From contig JAFLCC010000003.1 of the NCBI GenBank assembly GCA_017302835.1, positions 248,001 to 312,000 on the forward strand: a DNA stretch of 64,000 bases. Reading direction: 5' to 3'. Position numbers and translations under genes: made by a program. This document shows, piece by piece, positions 32,151 through 41,787 of this stretch. The DNA comes from Deltaproteobacteria bacterium (GTDB lineage Bacteria; Bdellovibrionota; Bdellovibrionia; Bdellovibrionales; Bdellovibrionaceae). Within the stretch, counting starts at the first letter, position 1. The number at the start of each line of letters is the position of its first letter. The notes under the pieces were generated by a model. That model was not told where the DNA came from. It ran no database searches and worked only from the letters and a program-made list of their open reading frames with translations.

Positions 32151-34145
32151 ATGAGGCTTTTTTCAAAACTTAATTTTTCTATGAAATCAAAGGTGATGTC
32201 GATTACTATTGGCGGGGTTTTTATTTGCTCAACCGTATTGATTTTATATGTCAGTCATCTTTCTGAAAAAGCTCTCACGGCTCAAATTTTGTCAAATTTA
32301 AATGGGCTGTCTTCTTCGAAATCCAATGAAATTTCAGACTCACTTAAAAAGTTACAACGAGACATAAAAAACTTATCAGACTCCAAATTTATTCAAGATG
32401 CTTTGGTTTCTTATGAAAGCGTTGCTTATGGAACTGGTCTTGATTTAGAGGAAGATTCAAATATTTCTGGAAGTGCTTATTTTAAAACCATTGAGAATAA
32501 GTATCTTGAGACTTTTCATGATTATTTAAGTTCATTGCCACTTAAATCATTTGCATTAATAATGAAAAATGGATTTACAGTGGCTACAGTGGGTGACGAG
32601 CTGTTGTTAGGTAAAAATATCTTAAAAGGATCAATGAAAAATAATCCCATTAATGAGTGTCTAAAATCGGCTCTCTCGACTGGTTTTCATTTTACTGGTA
32701 TTGTCACTGAAAATGGAAAGAACAAACTATACTTTTGTCAAAGTATAAGTTCCAAATACGATCGGGATGGGTATCAAAAAAACGCACAGATGGGAATTCT
32801 AGTTGCTTTGCTAGATTGGAATGTTTTAGCAAGAATAAAAGATTTTCATGAGGGGCTGGGTGAAAGCGGTCAGCTTTATATTTCTGACAATGGAAAAGTA
32901 ATTACCCCTCCAAGACATTTAAGAGATAGTGATTTAGACTCATTGATGTCAAGGTCTTTAAAAATTTCTACTGTTGAAAATACCGGAACAGATTCTCCCA
33001 TAAAAACTGGATTTTTAAATGAAGAGATTTTGTTTGTGTCTAAAAAAATTGAAATTACTCAAAACGTTGATTGGCATCTTATCGGTCAAATTTCAACAAA
33101 GGAAGCCCTTGCTAGCGTTGTTAATCTTAAAAATTGGTCTTATATCGTCTTAGTGATAGGTTTGGTATTAATCTCATTAATTAGTTGGTATATTGTTACC
33201 AAAATAATTAATAAATTTGTCATTACGGGAAGTGAAGTCAGTAATTGCTCAAGTATTGTAAACACAGCATGTAGTAAATTCACTGACATTTCAGCCACGG
33301 TAACAAGCAGCTCTCAGCAGCAGGCATCTTCACTTCATGAAACATCAGCGAGTGTCGAAGAAATGAATGCCATGGTCGGAAAAACATTAGAAATTTCGAA
33401 ACAGACTTCTGAAAAATCAACTATGTGTACTGAAAAAGCACTCGAAGGAGAATTTAAGATGTCGACGCTTCTTGAGTCTGTTAACGAGGTCGGCAATAAA
33501 ACATCTGAGTCCTTTGAAAAGGTACAAACAACTAGTTTAAACAGCTTGAATGAGGTACTTCAGGCGTTTACAAATATTGAATCTAAAACGAAAATGATAA
33601 ATGAAATTGCCTTTCAAACGAAGCTGTTAAGTTTCAATGCCTCTGTAGAAGCGGCACGTGCCGGAGAACATGGTAAAGGGTTTTCAGTTGTAGCGCAGGA
33701 AGTGGGGCAATTGGCCAATTCAGTCAATAAATCGGCCAAGGAAATTGACCAACTTCTTGGTATAACTCGGTCGCGAATTTCAGAAATGCTTATCGAAACA
33801 AAGAAAACTATGGACAAGGCGATTAAAGATTCTAAAGACACTGTTGAATCCACCTATTTACATGCAGAAAAAGGATTGCAATTTTTTAAAGAACTTTCGA
33901 GTCTTATCAAGCAAATTAATGAGGAATCTTTGGCAGTTTCTGGTGCTGCTGATGAACAGTCAAAGGGAATCGGGGAAATAAATAAAGCAATTTTGCAAAT
34001 TTCTCAATCAAATGAAAAGAATGTGAGTATGGTTTTTCAACTTGAAGAGCAAACCAAAAATCTTGTTAAATCAAGTCAACTACTCGATGACTCCTCAAAT
34101 GAAATGAACCAAATCATCTTTGGTTCATTGAAAAATGTTGCTTGA
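32151..34145 (+). CDS. Methyl-accepting chemotaxis protein, dCache-like sensor, no HAMP
   Basis: 664 aa. TM1 is near residues 15-31, the periplasmic region runs to about 325 with Cache-like repeats (SFALIMKNGFTVATVG, GESGQLYISDNGKVI), and TM2 is NWSYIVLVIGLVLISLISWYIV. No HAMP-like P/E pattern follows TM2. The cytoplasmic coiled coil has the conserved tip INEIAFQTKLLSFNASVEAARAGEHGKGF and VVAQEVGQLA. It would couple periplasmic ligand binding to CheA/CheW, which are not in the window. GAGGTAAC lies just before the ATG. It is cotranscribed with the soluble Cache protein. Confidence 0.94.
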   Translation: MRLFSKLNFSMKSKVMSITIGGVFICSTVLILYVSHLSEKALTAQILSNLNGLSSSKSNEISDSLKKLQRDIKNLSDSKFIQDALVSYESVAYGTGLDLEEDSNISGSAYFKTIENKYLETFHDYLSSLPLKSFALIMKNGFTVATVGDELLLGKNILKGSMKNNPINECLKSALSTGFHFTGIVTENGKNKLYFCQSISSKYDRDGYQKNAQMGILVALLDWNVLARIKDFHEGLGESGQLYISDNGKVITPPRHLRDSDLDSLMSRSLKISTVENTGTDSPIKTGFLNEEILFVSKKIEITQNVDWHLIGQISTKEALASVVNLKNWSYIVLVIGLVLISLISWYIVTKIINKFVITGSEVSNCSSIVNTACSKFTDISATVTSSSQQQASSLHETSASVEEMNAMVGKTLEISKQTSEKSTMCTEKALEGEFKMSTLLESVNEVGNKTSESFEKVQTTSLNSLNEVLQAFTNIESKTKMINEIAFQTKLLSFNASVEAARAGEHGKGFSVVAQEVGQLANSVNKSAKEIDQLLGITRSRISEMLIETKKTMDKAIKDSKDTVESTYLHAEKGLQFFKELSSLIKQINEESLAVSGAADEQSKGIGEINKAILQISQSNEKNVSMVFQLEEQTKNLVKSSQLLDDSSNEMNQIIFGSLKNVA

Positions 34146-34173
34146 AAAATGATTCTTAAAAAATTATTTTGAA

Positions 34174-35040
34174 TTATTTTTTTACAGTAAAAAGTTTATC
34201 ATCTATATTTGTAACTGATATAATAAATTGATTTAAAAAATTACTAAAATTTGAACTATAATCAGGTAAAAATTTCGCAGTAGAAATCTTATTTCCATTT
34301 TCATCAAAATATTCAATTCCTGGAAATTGATTATTATTGAAAGGTTTATAGGCAAGAAATAAAGTTTTTGTAAATACTAATTTGTTGTTTTCATATGCAA
34401 AAAAAGACATTTTCAAATTTTGAATTTCAAAACCATCTCTACTGCTTGGAAATTGATAGATGAGGGTATGAAGGATCGTCGTTTGTTCACTTAGTTTCGC
34501 AGAAAACACGATTTGATCTTCCTTTTTAATCCATTCAAAGAGGGCCTCTTTAAGAAAGATTTTTGCTTCTGAATACTTAGAAAAATTTAACTCAGGAAAT
34601 TTAAAATTGAGTAAATCTTTAAGAAGAGAAGCCAATAACGGATCATGAGCTTTCATTTCTTTTAATAGGGTAAATTCAAGCCGGTAATTTTGAATGGACT
34701 GTCCACATTCTGCAAAATCAATAGTGATCTGAATTTTCTTTTTCTTGATAAGTTCCACCCTCGGGATGTAGGCATGGGAAAATGGAGCATCGCAAATACT
34801 TGAAGCTGCATATTGCCAGTAAGTTGTGAGTTGACGGTTCGGAAAACTGTCATGGAGTCTTTTCATTTTACTGTTAAAGTTAGAAGACAGTAAGTTGTAA
34901 TAATAAAAGGCATCAGCAATATTTTTCGGAAAGACTTCCGCCTGCGCCTGATTAAAAAACTTGGCAATTTCGAAAAAAAGTAGGAAAGCTATTAGAAAAA
35001 AGTTCTTTTTATTGAGGTCTGAAGTCTTGAATAGATCCAT
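34174..35040 (-). CDS. Exported protein of unknown function (third gene of a secretin-like operon)
   Basis: About 288 aa from the ATG at 35040. A hydrophobic signal (KNFFLIAFLLFFEIAKFFNQAQA) follows a short charged N-terminus. The body has no recognised domain and ends in KLFTVKK. Any in-frame ATG (35097, 35049 or 35040) overlaps the preceding gene, and none has a good Shine-Dalgarno sequence, so translation probably depends on coupling; the exact start is uncertain. The mature part contains two Cys that could form a disulfide. It is likely periplasmic. Confidence 0.65.
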   Translation of the reverse strand: MDLFKTSDLNKKNFFLIAFLLFFEIAKFFNQAQAEVFPKNIADAFYYYNLLSSNFNSKMKRLHDSFPNRQLTTYWQYAASSICDAPFSHAYIPRVELIKKKKIQITIDFAECGQSIQNYRLEFTLLKEMKAHDPLLASLLKDLLNFKFPELNFSKYSEAKIFLKEALFEWIKKEDQIVFSAKLSEQTTILHTLIYQFPSSRDGFEIQNLKMSFFAYENNKLVFTKTLFLAYKPFNNNQFPGIEYFDENGNKISTAKFLPDYSSNFSNFLNQFIISVTNIDDKLFTVKK

Positions 35041-36091
35041 TGAGCACATCCAATAAAATTTGTTCAATATCGTTTCGGGCTTCAGGGTAATTTCCATTGA
35101 TCAATTTTAATCGAATGTCCTCAAGTTGCCGTGAAAGTTTAGAGTATCGTTGTCCCGATGTGATCACTTCCGTGGATGGAAAAAATTCAATTATCTTTTT
35201 TAAAATTGAAGATATGACATTGGCGTAGGCATAATTTAAAAAATACCCACTGTAATAACTATCAAAAGTTTTTTTGGAAATAAGTTCTTTATCAACTCCT
35301 TGAAAATACTTTTCGCCTTCTTTGCTGATATCAGCATAGAGTAGAACACTGTTATTAAAAATTCTTGTGAAATAAGAGTTATAAAAGTCATAGGAAAAAG
35401 AAAATGGATTGAGTTTAACGGAGATAAATACTCTTTCTGTGTTTTTTTGTTCTATAATCTCAATAATTTCTTGATCAGAAAGAATCATTTTAATTTGTGT
35501 TGTCTCATAACCAAGATAAAGATATTTCTGGATGGAGTATTTAAAAATGACCCGACCTTGATGATCTGCTAATTCGTAGGTTTTATTTAATTCTTGATTT
35601 TCAAGAGAAAGCTTCCTTTTGAAATCAAGAACTTCTTTCTTAGTAAGAGGTTTTAAATTCTTTCCTTCTTGATAAAGTCTTTCTTGAAACAAGAACTTGT
35701 TGTCACATCCTGTGTAAGTAATGAATTCAGATAGGTTCTCTAAACTATGAGGAGTTGTTAGTTGGTTCTGGTAGCTAATAGTGCTGACAACGGTATTTTT
35801 AGAGGGAGTCGTCTTGCTGCAACCAGTGGCATCTTCAGAAATAAAATGAATTTCATTAGAGTTAGTTTGGTTATAGGAATAATTGTCAGTCATTTGTTTC
35901 ATTTTTAATTTTAGATCCTTGAAAACTTCTGCTTCAATATCTTCTGAAAAACGATTTATGGTAGCATGAGAGTCATTCAATAGATTTAAGACAGATTGTA
36001 TATTAAAGCTCTCTCCAAAAGAATACAGACTGGTTAATAGACAAATAAAAAGAACTAAAATAGGAGCAAGTCTACTTTTATTACCTTGCAC
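35009..36091 (-). CDS. Exported protein of unknown function (second gene of a secretin-like operon)
   Basis: 360 aa. Signal peptide LAPILVLFICLLTSLYSFGES. There is no recognised family. It has a Cys pair (DATGCSKTT and YTGCDNKF) and a helical C-terminus (KLSRQLEDIRLKLINGNYPEARNDIEQIL) with TPR-like spacing. It overlaps the preceding gene by 11 bp and the following gene by at least 32 bp, so the three are tightly coupled and probably act together in the envelope. Confidence 0.72.
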   Translation of the reverse strand: MQGNKSRLAPILVLFICLLTSLYSFGESFNIQSVLNLLNDSHATINRFSEDIEAEVFKDLKLKMKQMTDNYSYNQTNSNEIHFISEDATGCSKTTPSKNTVVSTISYQNQLTTPHSLENLSEFITYTGCDNKFLFQERLYQEGKNLKPLTKKEVLDFKRKLSLENQELNKTYELADHQGRVIFKYSIQKYLYLGYETTQIKMILSDQEIIEIIEQKNTERVFISVKLNPFSFSYDFYNSYFTRIFNNSVLLYADISKEGEKYFQGVDKELISKKTFDSYYSGYFLNYAYANVISSILKKIIEFFPSTEVITSGQRYSKLSRQLEDIRLKLINGNYPEARNDIEQILLDVLNGSIQDFRPQ

Positions 36092-37559
36092 CGTTCACTC
36101 CTGATGGATCTGCATAAGGAGTGATAAACTGCTTTTTGTAATCGCGGTTATCTTTAATGAAAAATTTTAAATTTTTTATATATCTTAATTCCGGCTGACT
36201 TTCGGTGTCAGCTCCAATTTCTAAAATTAATCGAGGAGATAAACATAATTTTCCATTTTGCTTACATCGATTGTCAAAATCATCTACAAAATTATAAAAT
36301 ACGGGTTGAGAAGCCAAATCCTGGGCTTGAATTTTTTTATCAAGAACAACTAAATTATCAAAATCAGGGTTGGTTATCCGAAGAGTTAGATACTTATCAT
36401 AGTTGGACTGAGTTAAAAATTTTGCATCAAGCTGGAGCCCTGTTTTTTTACCATAGGAATCCAAGATCCCGCCATCGACCTTGTAAGCTAAAACATGACT
36501 CATCAGATCTTGGAGACTGTTGTCGTCTCCAAGGGGAAGAGCTTTGATTTCAGCTTCGGTGAGAGAATAATCCTTTGTCAGAGAATTTTGATTTTCATCC
36601 ACAAGTTCTACAGATATTGAAAAAAGAAGATTTACCTCCGAGGAATCAGCCACTTTATCTCTAAAAAAGATGAGGCTTTCTTTGTCTGATTTTGACTTCA
36701 TATAAACGCTATTGACGGCAAGAATTCTGGTTTTTCCAGGCTCGAGGTCAAAGTTCATCGATCCTAAATTAAAGGCTGCCAGCAGGGAATTAGGTTCGTT
36801 AGTTGGTTGAGAATACCTGATACTTAAATTTTTAAAACGAACCAGTTTATTTTCTGAAACAAAAACTTTTCCATATACCGAAAAACCGACGGTTTCTTTA
36901 TCTGTATTGATGGACTTATCATTGGCTCTGTACAGAATTGAACTGCTATCCGTATTTAAATCATCCTCGCTTCTTTTTAAAAGCGCCCAGCTAGCGGCTT
37001 TATGAGACCAGGCTTGTGTTTTAGAAAAGTCGAAGGCCAGTTTGAAAATACTGGAAGCTAGATTTCCAAAATTAAAATCGAATTTAATTCCGCCAAGCAG
37101 GGTGTTTCCTATATTAACGGTATCCAAATTTGATTTTTTTCGATCTTTATTGTAGGAACCTCCAAGGCTAAAGCGAAAGAGATCCAGGCCTTGAGTTTCA
37201 ACGGCATGAACTTGCACAAAAACGATGACTTGTCCTCCCACATTTTTCACAAAGGTCGGTTTTTTATCTAGCTTTAGGATTCTCGATTTTAAAGCATTTA
37301 GAGTTTTTGAATCAGCAGAATAGAAAATAACCTGGTTATCATCACTGGAGGCTTGAAGAATATCTGGATAGAGAGGTACGCCTGTTTTGTAGACTTCAAT
37401 AAGTAACTTATTTCTTAACGAAGCGGCTGAGATATTTACGGGAGAATAGTAGCAGACTTGGTCGCACTCAATAGAGTTGGTTATTTCACTGGCAGAGTTA
37501 GAACAGGTCATAAAAAGAGAAATTAAAAATAAACATAAAGTACTGATTTTCGTAGTCAT
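36081..37559 (-). CDS. Exported secretin-like protein (first gene of a three-gene operon)
   Basis: About 492 aa. Signal peptide KISTLCLFLISLFMTCSNSAS; GGAAGG 4-5 bp before the ATG at 37559 favours it over 37589. Residues about 45-115 resemble a secretin N1-type domain (DNQVIFYSADSKTLNALKSRI, LKLDKKP), followed by VIVFVQVHAVE and, later, a LEPGKTRILAVNSVY segment like the secretin C-domain that follows the gate. The last roughly 150 residues have no family I recognise. The match is by pattern only; a conserved secretin signature is not complete. It could be an outer-membrane or periplasmic scaffold. Confidence 0.6.
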   Translation of the reverse strand: MTTKISTLCLFLISLFMTCSNSASEITNSIECDQVCYYSPVNISAASLRNKLLIEVYKTGVPLYPDILQASSDDNQVIFYSADSKTLNALKSRILKLDKKPTFVKNVGGQVIVFVQVHAVETQGLDLFRFSLGGSYNKDRKKSNLDTVNIGNTLLGGIKFDFNFGNLASSIFKLAFDFSKTQAWSHKAASWALLKRSEDDLNTDSSSILYRANDKSINTDKETVGFSVYGKVFVSENKLVRFKNLSIRYSQPTNEPNSLLAAFNLGSMNFDLEPGKTRILAVNSVYMKSKSDKESLIFFRDKVADSSEVNLLFSISVELVDENQNSLTKDYSLTEAEIKALPLGDDNSLQDLMSHVLAYKVDGGILDSYGKKTGLQLDAKFLTQSNYDKYLTLRITNPDFDNLVVLDKKIQAQDLASQPVFYNFVDDFDNRCKQNGKLCLSPRLILEIGADTESQPELRYIKNLKFFIKDNRDYKKQFITPYADPSGVNGAR

Positions 37560-37726
37560 AGACCTTCCCAAATTAAATGTAATCATCAAAAATAATCAAA
37601 GAACTTTAGTTTATTATTCTTAACAATGTCCACCTTAGAAATTTGGACAGCTTGTCAAGATTGATCGCGCCGAAGTGTCAAAATTAGCTTTGAAGGATAG
37701 GCTTGTCATTGTGTTAAGAAGTTACT

Positions 37727-38503
37727 ATGGTAATTCAGATGATTGAAAATGTGATTGTTTTTACAGATGGAGCCTGTAGCGGGAATCCTGGCCCAGGGGG
37801 CTGGGCAAGCATTATATGTTACGATGGCAAAGAAGTTTTAGAATTGGCTGGAGCGAAGAAATCGACAACAAATAATCAAATGGAAATGTTCAGTGTTCTT
37901 GAGTCGTTAAAAGAGGTACTTGAAAAAAAAACTGGGATACAAAAAGACACTCGAATCCATATTTATACTGATTCTACTTATGTGATTAATGGTGCTACCA
38001 AATGGATGTGGGGTTGGTCTAGAAAAAATTGGATGAATTCAGAAGGTAAGCCGGTAGCCAATAAAGAAATCTGGGAGCAATTTTTTTTTCATATTAAAAA
38101 TAATCGGCAAAGAATAAATTGGAATTATGTGCGGGGGCATACGGGAGTTATTGGCAATGAAAGATGTGATGAAATAGCGGTGTCCTATTCTCGTGGTGAT
38201 GAGATTTATTTGTATCAAGGAGATTATGAGGATTATCCTTATAAAATATTTCCCTTGCCAAAGGTGGAACTTTTACCGGAGCCAAAGTTTGGGAATAAAA
38301 CAAAAGTTGGTGATAACGCAAATGGTACTGCTACGGTCGCTTATTATCTAAGTTTTATTAATGGTGTTGTTAGTCGACATCCAACTTGGAGTGAATGTGA
38401 AATGAAAGTTAAAGGACAACCGGGTGCCAAATATAAGAAAATTAAAGATCCCCTTGAAGAACAACTCACTTTAAAAGGTTGGGGTTGTGAAAATAAAAAA
38501 TAA
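37727..38503 (+). CDS. rnhA: Ribonuclease HI with C-terminal viroplasmin-like domain
   Basis: 258 aa. RNase H residues 8-160 show FTDGACSGNPGPGGWAS, NNQMEM, IYTDSTYVI and RGHTGVIGNERCDEIA, which carry the DEDD catalytic set. After a linker, residues about 205-250 (YYLSFINGVVSRHPTWSECEMK, then QPGAKYKKI) resemble the caulimovirus viroplasmin / RNase HI hybrid-binding domain. That domain usually lies at the N-terminus in other RNases HI; here it is C-terminal. The enzyme removes RNA from RNA-DNA hybrids. ATG 37727 and 37739 are both possible starts. Confidence 0.92.
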   Translation: MVIQMIENVIVFTDGACSGNPGPGGWASIICYDGKEVLELAGAKKSTTNNQMEMFSVLESLKEVLEKKTGIQKDTRIHIYTDSTYVINGATKWMWGWSRKNWMNSEGKPVANKEIWEQFFFHIKNNRQRINWNYVRGHTGVIGNERCDEIAVSYSRGDEIYLYQGDYEDYPYKIFPLPKVELLPEPKFGNKTKVGDNANGTATVAYYLSFINGVVSRHPTWSECEMKVKGQPGAKYKKIKDPLEEQLTLKGWGCENKK

Positions 38504-38538
38504 AAAATCTAAGGGCAGTTTTTAATCAAGTCATGTTT

Positions 38539-39159
38539 TCAAAATTCTAAAGTGGCTGAGCCGACGGGGCCAGTGACAGTCATTTTGATTTCTTTAAAAG
38601 ATTCAATATTTTTTACGGCAACTGGAAAAATAACAGAATAGGGTGTTGCAAATCTATTGTGATAGGCATAGATTCCTTGGATTTCTTCAGTAAGCAATTT
38701 TATTTTTTTTGTTTTACCTTCATAACGTTTTCCACCCACATCTAGAAATATTTTCCAAAGAGTTTGGTTTTTATGTAAATCATCATGTTTTCTTTCTGGA
38801 GTGAAAAAACTGACAAAAAACTCTGTCTCTTTTTTTAATTTTTCTTCCGATTTTACCTTTTCTTGGGTGTATTTGTTTTCATCCCACAGATAGAGCCGTG
38901 CCATTTGATCCATTTGAGCTGCAGCCACTTTTGAAGTTATCAGAGTAGCCGTGATATCCATGGAGTTGTATAGACCTGAATAAATTTGTTTTTGTCTGGT
39001 GTGGCTTGAAAGGACGTTCTGAAATTCTGATTCAGAGATAAGTTGAATACTGGGTGAGATGGCATCTTTGGTCGTTGTGCAGGAGATGATTCCTGCACCT
39101 GAAAAGAATAGAAATAAAATGGACTTTCTTAAAAATTTTAATAGTCTAAATAGCTTCAT
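38539..39159 (-). CDS. Predicted lipoprotein, function unknown
   Basis: 206 aa. Lipoprotein signal ILFLFFSGAGIISC followed by TTTKDA. The mature protein has a helical region with many charged residues and a C-terminal beta-rich part (YSVIFPVAVKNIESFKEIKMTVTG) resembling a small immunoglobulin-like or DUF-type fold, with no named family. It shares 4 bp (ATGA) with the end of the upstream hydrolase gene, so the two are cotranscribed. Confidence 0.72.
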   Translation of the reverse strand: MKLFRLLKFLRKSILFLFFSGAGIISCTTTKDAISPSIQLISESEFQNVLSSHTRQKQIYSGLYNSMDITATLITSKVAAAQMDQMARLYLWDENKYTQEKVKSEEKLKKETEFFVSFFTPERKHDDLHKNQTLWKIFLDVGGKRYEGKTKKIKLLTEEIQGIYAYHNRFATPYSVIFPVAVKNIESFKEIKMTVTGPVGSATLEF

Positions 39160-40022
39160 TTCATAAACCCTTCGAGAAACTTTTTTAAATCCTTATAGAC
39201 ATTTTCCCTATGAATATCATTAAACATTTCATGTCTTGCGCCTTCGCCATAAAAAAGAATTCGCTTTTCTTTACTGCTTATCTTTTGGAAAAAATTCTTT
39301 GCAGCCTCCACAGAGACGACGGGGTCTGACTCTGAAATTTGAATCAGAGTCGGAATTTTAATATTTGCTGCGTGGGAATTTATAACTTCAAAGGCTTCGA
39401 TCATTCCTAAATAGATACCAGAGGATATTAAATCATGTCGAAGCGTGTCCTTTTCAAATTCTTTTATAACGGCAGGGTCTCTGGTTAACATGGGGTTGCT
39501 GATTTCATTCCAAAGGGTGTACTTGGGAAAGACTAAGTTGAGTATTTTAGAGGCGGTATCTTTATAGGCAGGAACAGGAAGCGAAAATCCAAATAAAGGA
39601 GCGCTCAACGCCTGTGCCTCAGGTTTGAAATCAGGATGAGATATAAAATATTTATTTTGAATCAACGCCCCCATGGAATGGGCTAAATAAACGGTGGGAA
39701 GATTTTCAGAATTTAGTTTTTCTAACTTGCTAATGAAAACTTCAAAATCGTATAAATAATCATTGAAAGATTCGACATAGCCCCTTTTTCCTTCGCTCCG
39801 CCCATGGCCACGCAAGTCCCAAGCGGTGAAGTTAATATTTTCATTTCTGAAAAAATGAATCAGTCGATGATAGCATTCGGAGTGCTCACCATGTCCATGG
39901 GTAATGACAACATGGAGTTTAGGATCTGGGACGATCCAAGTTTGAAAAAAAATCTGGGTTTCTTTATAGCTATTAAAGAAACCTTCTTTTTGAATATATT
40001 TATTTTTGTCATCAGCTTTCAT
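39156..40022 (-). CDS. Alpha/beta hydrolase, lysophospholipase / monoacylglycerol lipase-like
   Basis: 288 aa. Serine-hydrolase elements are clear: oxyanion-hole HGHGEHSECYHRL, WDLRGHGRSEGKRG, the nucleophile elbow AHSMG, a late Asp in SESDPVVS and the catalytic-type His in GARHEMFND. This set matches the Hydrolase_4 group (PldB, monoglyceride lipases). No signal peptide is seen, so it is probably cytosolic. It may recycle lysolipids or prey- or host-derived glycerides; the substrate is inferred from the family. It lies 12 bp downstream of nadB. Confidence 0.88.
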   Translation of the reverse strand: MKADDKNKYIQKEGFFNSYKETQIFFQTWIVPDPKLHVVITHGHGEHSECYHRLIHFFRNENINFTAWDLRGHGRSEGKRGYVESFNDYLYDFEVFISKLEKLNSENLPTVYLAHSMGALIQNKYFISHPDFKPEAQALSAPLFGFSLPVPAYKDTASKILNLVFPKYTLWNEISNPMLTRDPAVIKEFEKDTLRHDLISSGIYLGMIEAFEVINSHAANIKIPTLIQISESDPVVSVEAAKNFFQKISSKEKRILFYGEGARHEMFNDIHRENVYKDLKKFLEGFMK

Positions 40023-40033
40023 TAAGAACTAGT

Positions 40034-41671
40034 TTAACTTAATCCTCTTAAAAGAATAGTATTTTGTGGTTTAGTATTTAGGTCCTGTTCTGGACTATAA
40101 AATGGATAATCCAGATTAAAGTGGATGCCTCGGGACTCGGTTCTTTTGAGGGCGCATTCAACAGACAAATCGGCAACAATAGCAATATTCCGCAGTTCGA
40201 GGATATCACTATGAATTCGGTACTCAGAGTAATACTCTTTTACTTCTTGAAGGATATTTTTAAGTCTTGCCTGGGCTCTTAACAGGCGTTTGGTAGAGCG
40301 AACGATCCCCATATAATTCCACATTAGTTGGCGGATTTCAGCCCACATGTGATGGATCACAATCATCTCATCATCATCTGGCTTTTCTGGATAATGCCAA
40401 GGCCGCGGTGGGTGATCGAACAAAACACTAGGATTCTGTTGGATGCTGAGATAACAATTGTGAGCCATGGCCAAACATTCTAGTAAGGAGTTTGACGCCA
40501 AACGATTGGCTCCATGCAATCCGGTGCAGGCAGCCTCGCCAAGACACCAGAGATTTTTAATGTCCGTTTGTCCATTTTCATCAGTGAGGACCCCACCACA
40601 TAAGTAATGTGCCGCGGGAACAACAGGTATTGGTTTCTTTGTTAAATCAATTTGAAATTCTAAACATTTTTTATAGATGGCTGGAAACCGTGAAGTTAAA
40701 TAATTTTTATCTAGATGAGTCATATCAAGGTAAACGCAGGGGTCCCCTGATTTTTTCATCTCCGCATCGATGGATCGGGCGACAATATCCCTGGGAGCAA
40801 GGGATCCAAGCGGGTGGTATTTTTTCATAAAAGCCACGCCTGTGGACGTCTTAAGCTCTCCGCCTTCTCCCCTTAAAGCTTCAGAGATCAGAAAATTTCT
40901 TGAGTCTGCATGATAAAGGCAGGTTGGATGAAATTGCATAAATTCTAAGTTAGCGACTCTTGCCCCAGCTCGATAGGCCATGGCAATTCCATCACCAGTA
41001 GCCCCACTCCAGTTGGTAGTGTAGAGATAAACTTTTCCCGCACCTCCCGTGCAAAGAATAACTTCTTTAGCTAGAAAGCTATGAACTAAATTGGTGGTTT
41101 TGTTTAAAGCATAACAACCAACACAGCGGGAGGGAGACATATCATAAATATCGATTTGTTTATTTAAGATCAGATCGATAACGAAAGTTTTTTCATATAT
41201 TTTAATGCGAGGATTTTCTAAAACATTTTTAAATAATTGAGTGTGAATATGCAATCCTGTTTGATCTTCAAAGTGTAATATCCGTCGTTGGGAATGGCCC
41301 CCTTCTTTGGTCAGATCAACCTCCAAAGAATCAGTAGATTCAGTCAGTGAGTCTTTCTTCTTCTTATCAAAGCTAACTCCCCAGTTTGCCAATTCTTCAA
41401 TTCTATCAGGAGCTTGAGTTATATAATTTTCGACCGTGTTCCTGCTGCAAAGACCGGCTCCGGCCATCAAGGTATCCTGTATATGGGAAGCGAAACTGTC
41501 TTCTGAGGAAATCACGGCAGCAATCCCACCCTGGGCCCAGGTCGAGTTAGCAGATGTCGAAGTGTCTTTGGTCAAAATGGTGACTGAACCAATAGAAGAA
41601 AGTTTGAGTGCGGAAGCTAAGGCTGCTAGGCCCGATCCAATTATCAAAAAATCAGATTTGAAATCACTCAT
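40034..41671 (-). CDS. nadB: L-aspartate oxidase
   Basis: 545 aa. It oxidises L-aspartate to iminoaspartate for NAD synthesis. FAD-binding SDFLIIGSGLAALASAL, the TWAQGGIAAVIS motif, EFMQFHPTC, SEALRGEGGEL, APRDIVARSID and the C-terminal GLHGANRLASNSLLE are diagnostic of NadB within the succinate dehydrogenase flavoprotein family. The frame extends 29 codons further upstream, but AAAGGA 5 bp before the ATG at 41671 and the FAD motif position fix the start. nadA and nadC are not in the window. Confidence 0.95.
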   Translation of the reverse strand: MSDFKSDFLIIGSGLAALASALKLSSIGSVTILTKDTSTSANSTWAQGGIAAVISSEDSFASHIQDTLMAGAGLCSRNTVENYITQAPDRIEELANWGVSFDKKKKDSLTESTDSLEVDLTKEGGHSQRRILHFEDQTGLHIHTQLFKNVLENPRIKIYEKTFVIDLILNKQIDIYDMSPSRCVGCYALNKTTNLVHSFLAKEVILCTGGAGKVYLYTTNWSGATGDGIAMAYRAGARVANLEFMQFHPTCLYHADSRNFLISEALRGEGGELKTSTGVAFMKKYHPLGSLAPRDIVARSIDAEMKKSGDPCVYLDMTHLDKNYLTSRFPAIYKKCLEFQIDLTKKPIPVVPAAHYLCGGVLTDENGQTDIKNLWCLGEAACTGLHGANRLASNSLLECLAMAHNCYLSIQQNPSVLFDHPPRPWHYPEKPDDDEMIVIHHMWAEIRQLMWNYMGIVRSTKRLLRAQARLKNILQEVKEYYSEYRIHSDILELRNIAIVADLSVECALKRTESRGIHFNLDYPFYSPEQDLNTKPQNTILLRGLS

Positions 41672-41787
41672 GAGTTCCTTTAAAAAACCCTTGCTTGATT
41701 CTTTCCGAATATTAAAAGTACAATAAATCAGAATCAGAAGGACGTAGTTAATTGGCAAAAGTTTTAAAGTGAATATAGGAATTAAAT

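Noticed and set aside
37627-37649. TGTCCA/TGGACA inverted repeat between the secretin-like operon and rnhA
   Set aside because: Only 6-bp arms with an 11-bp spacer in AT-rich DNA; too weak to call an operator.
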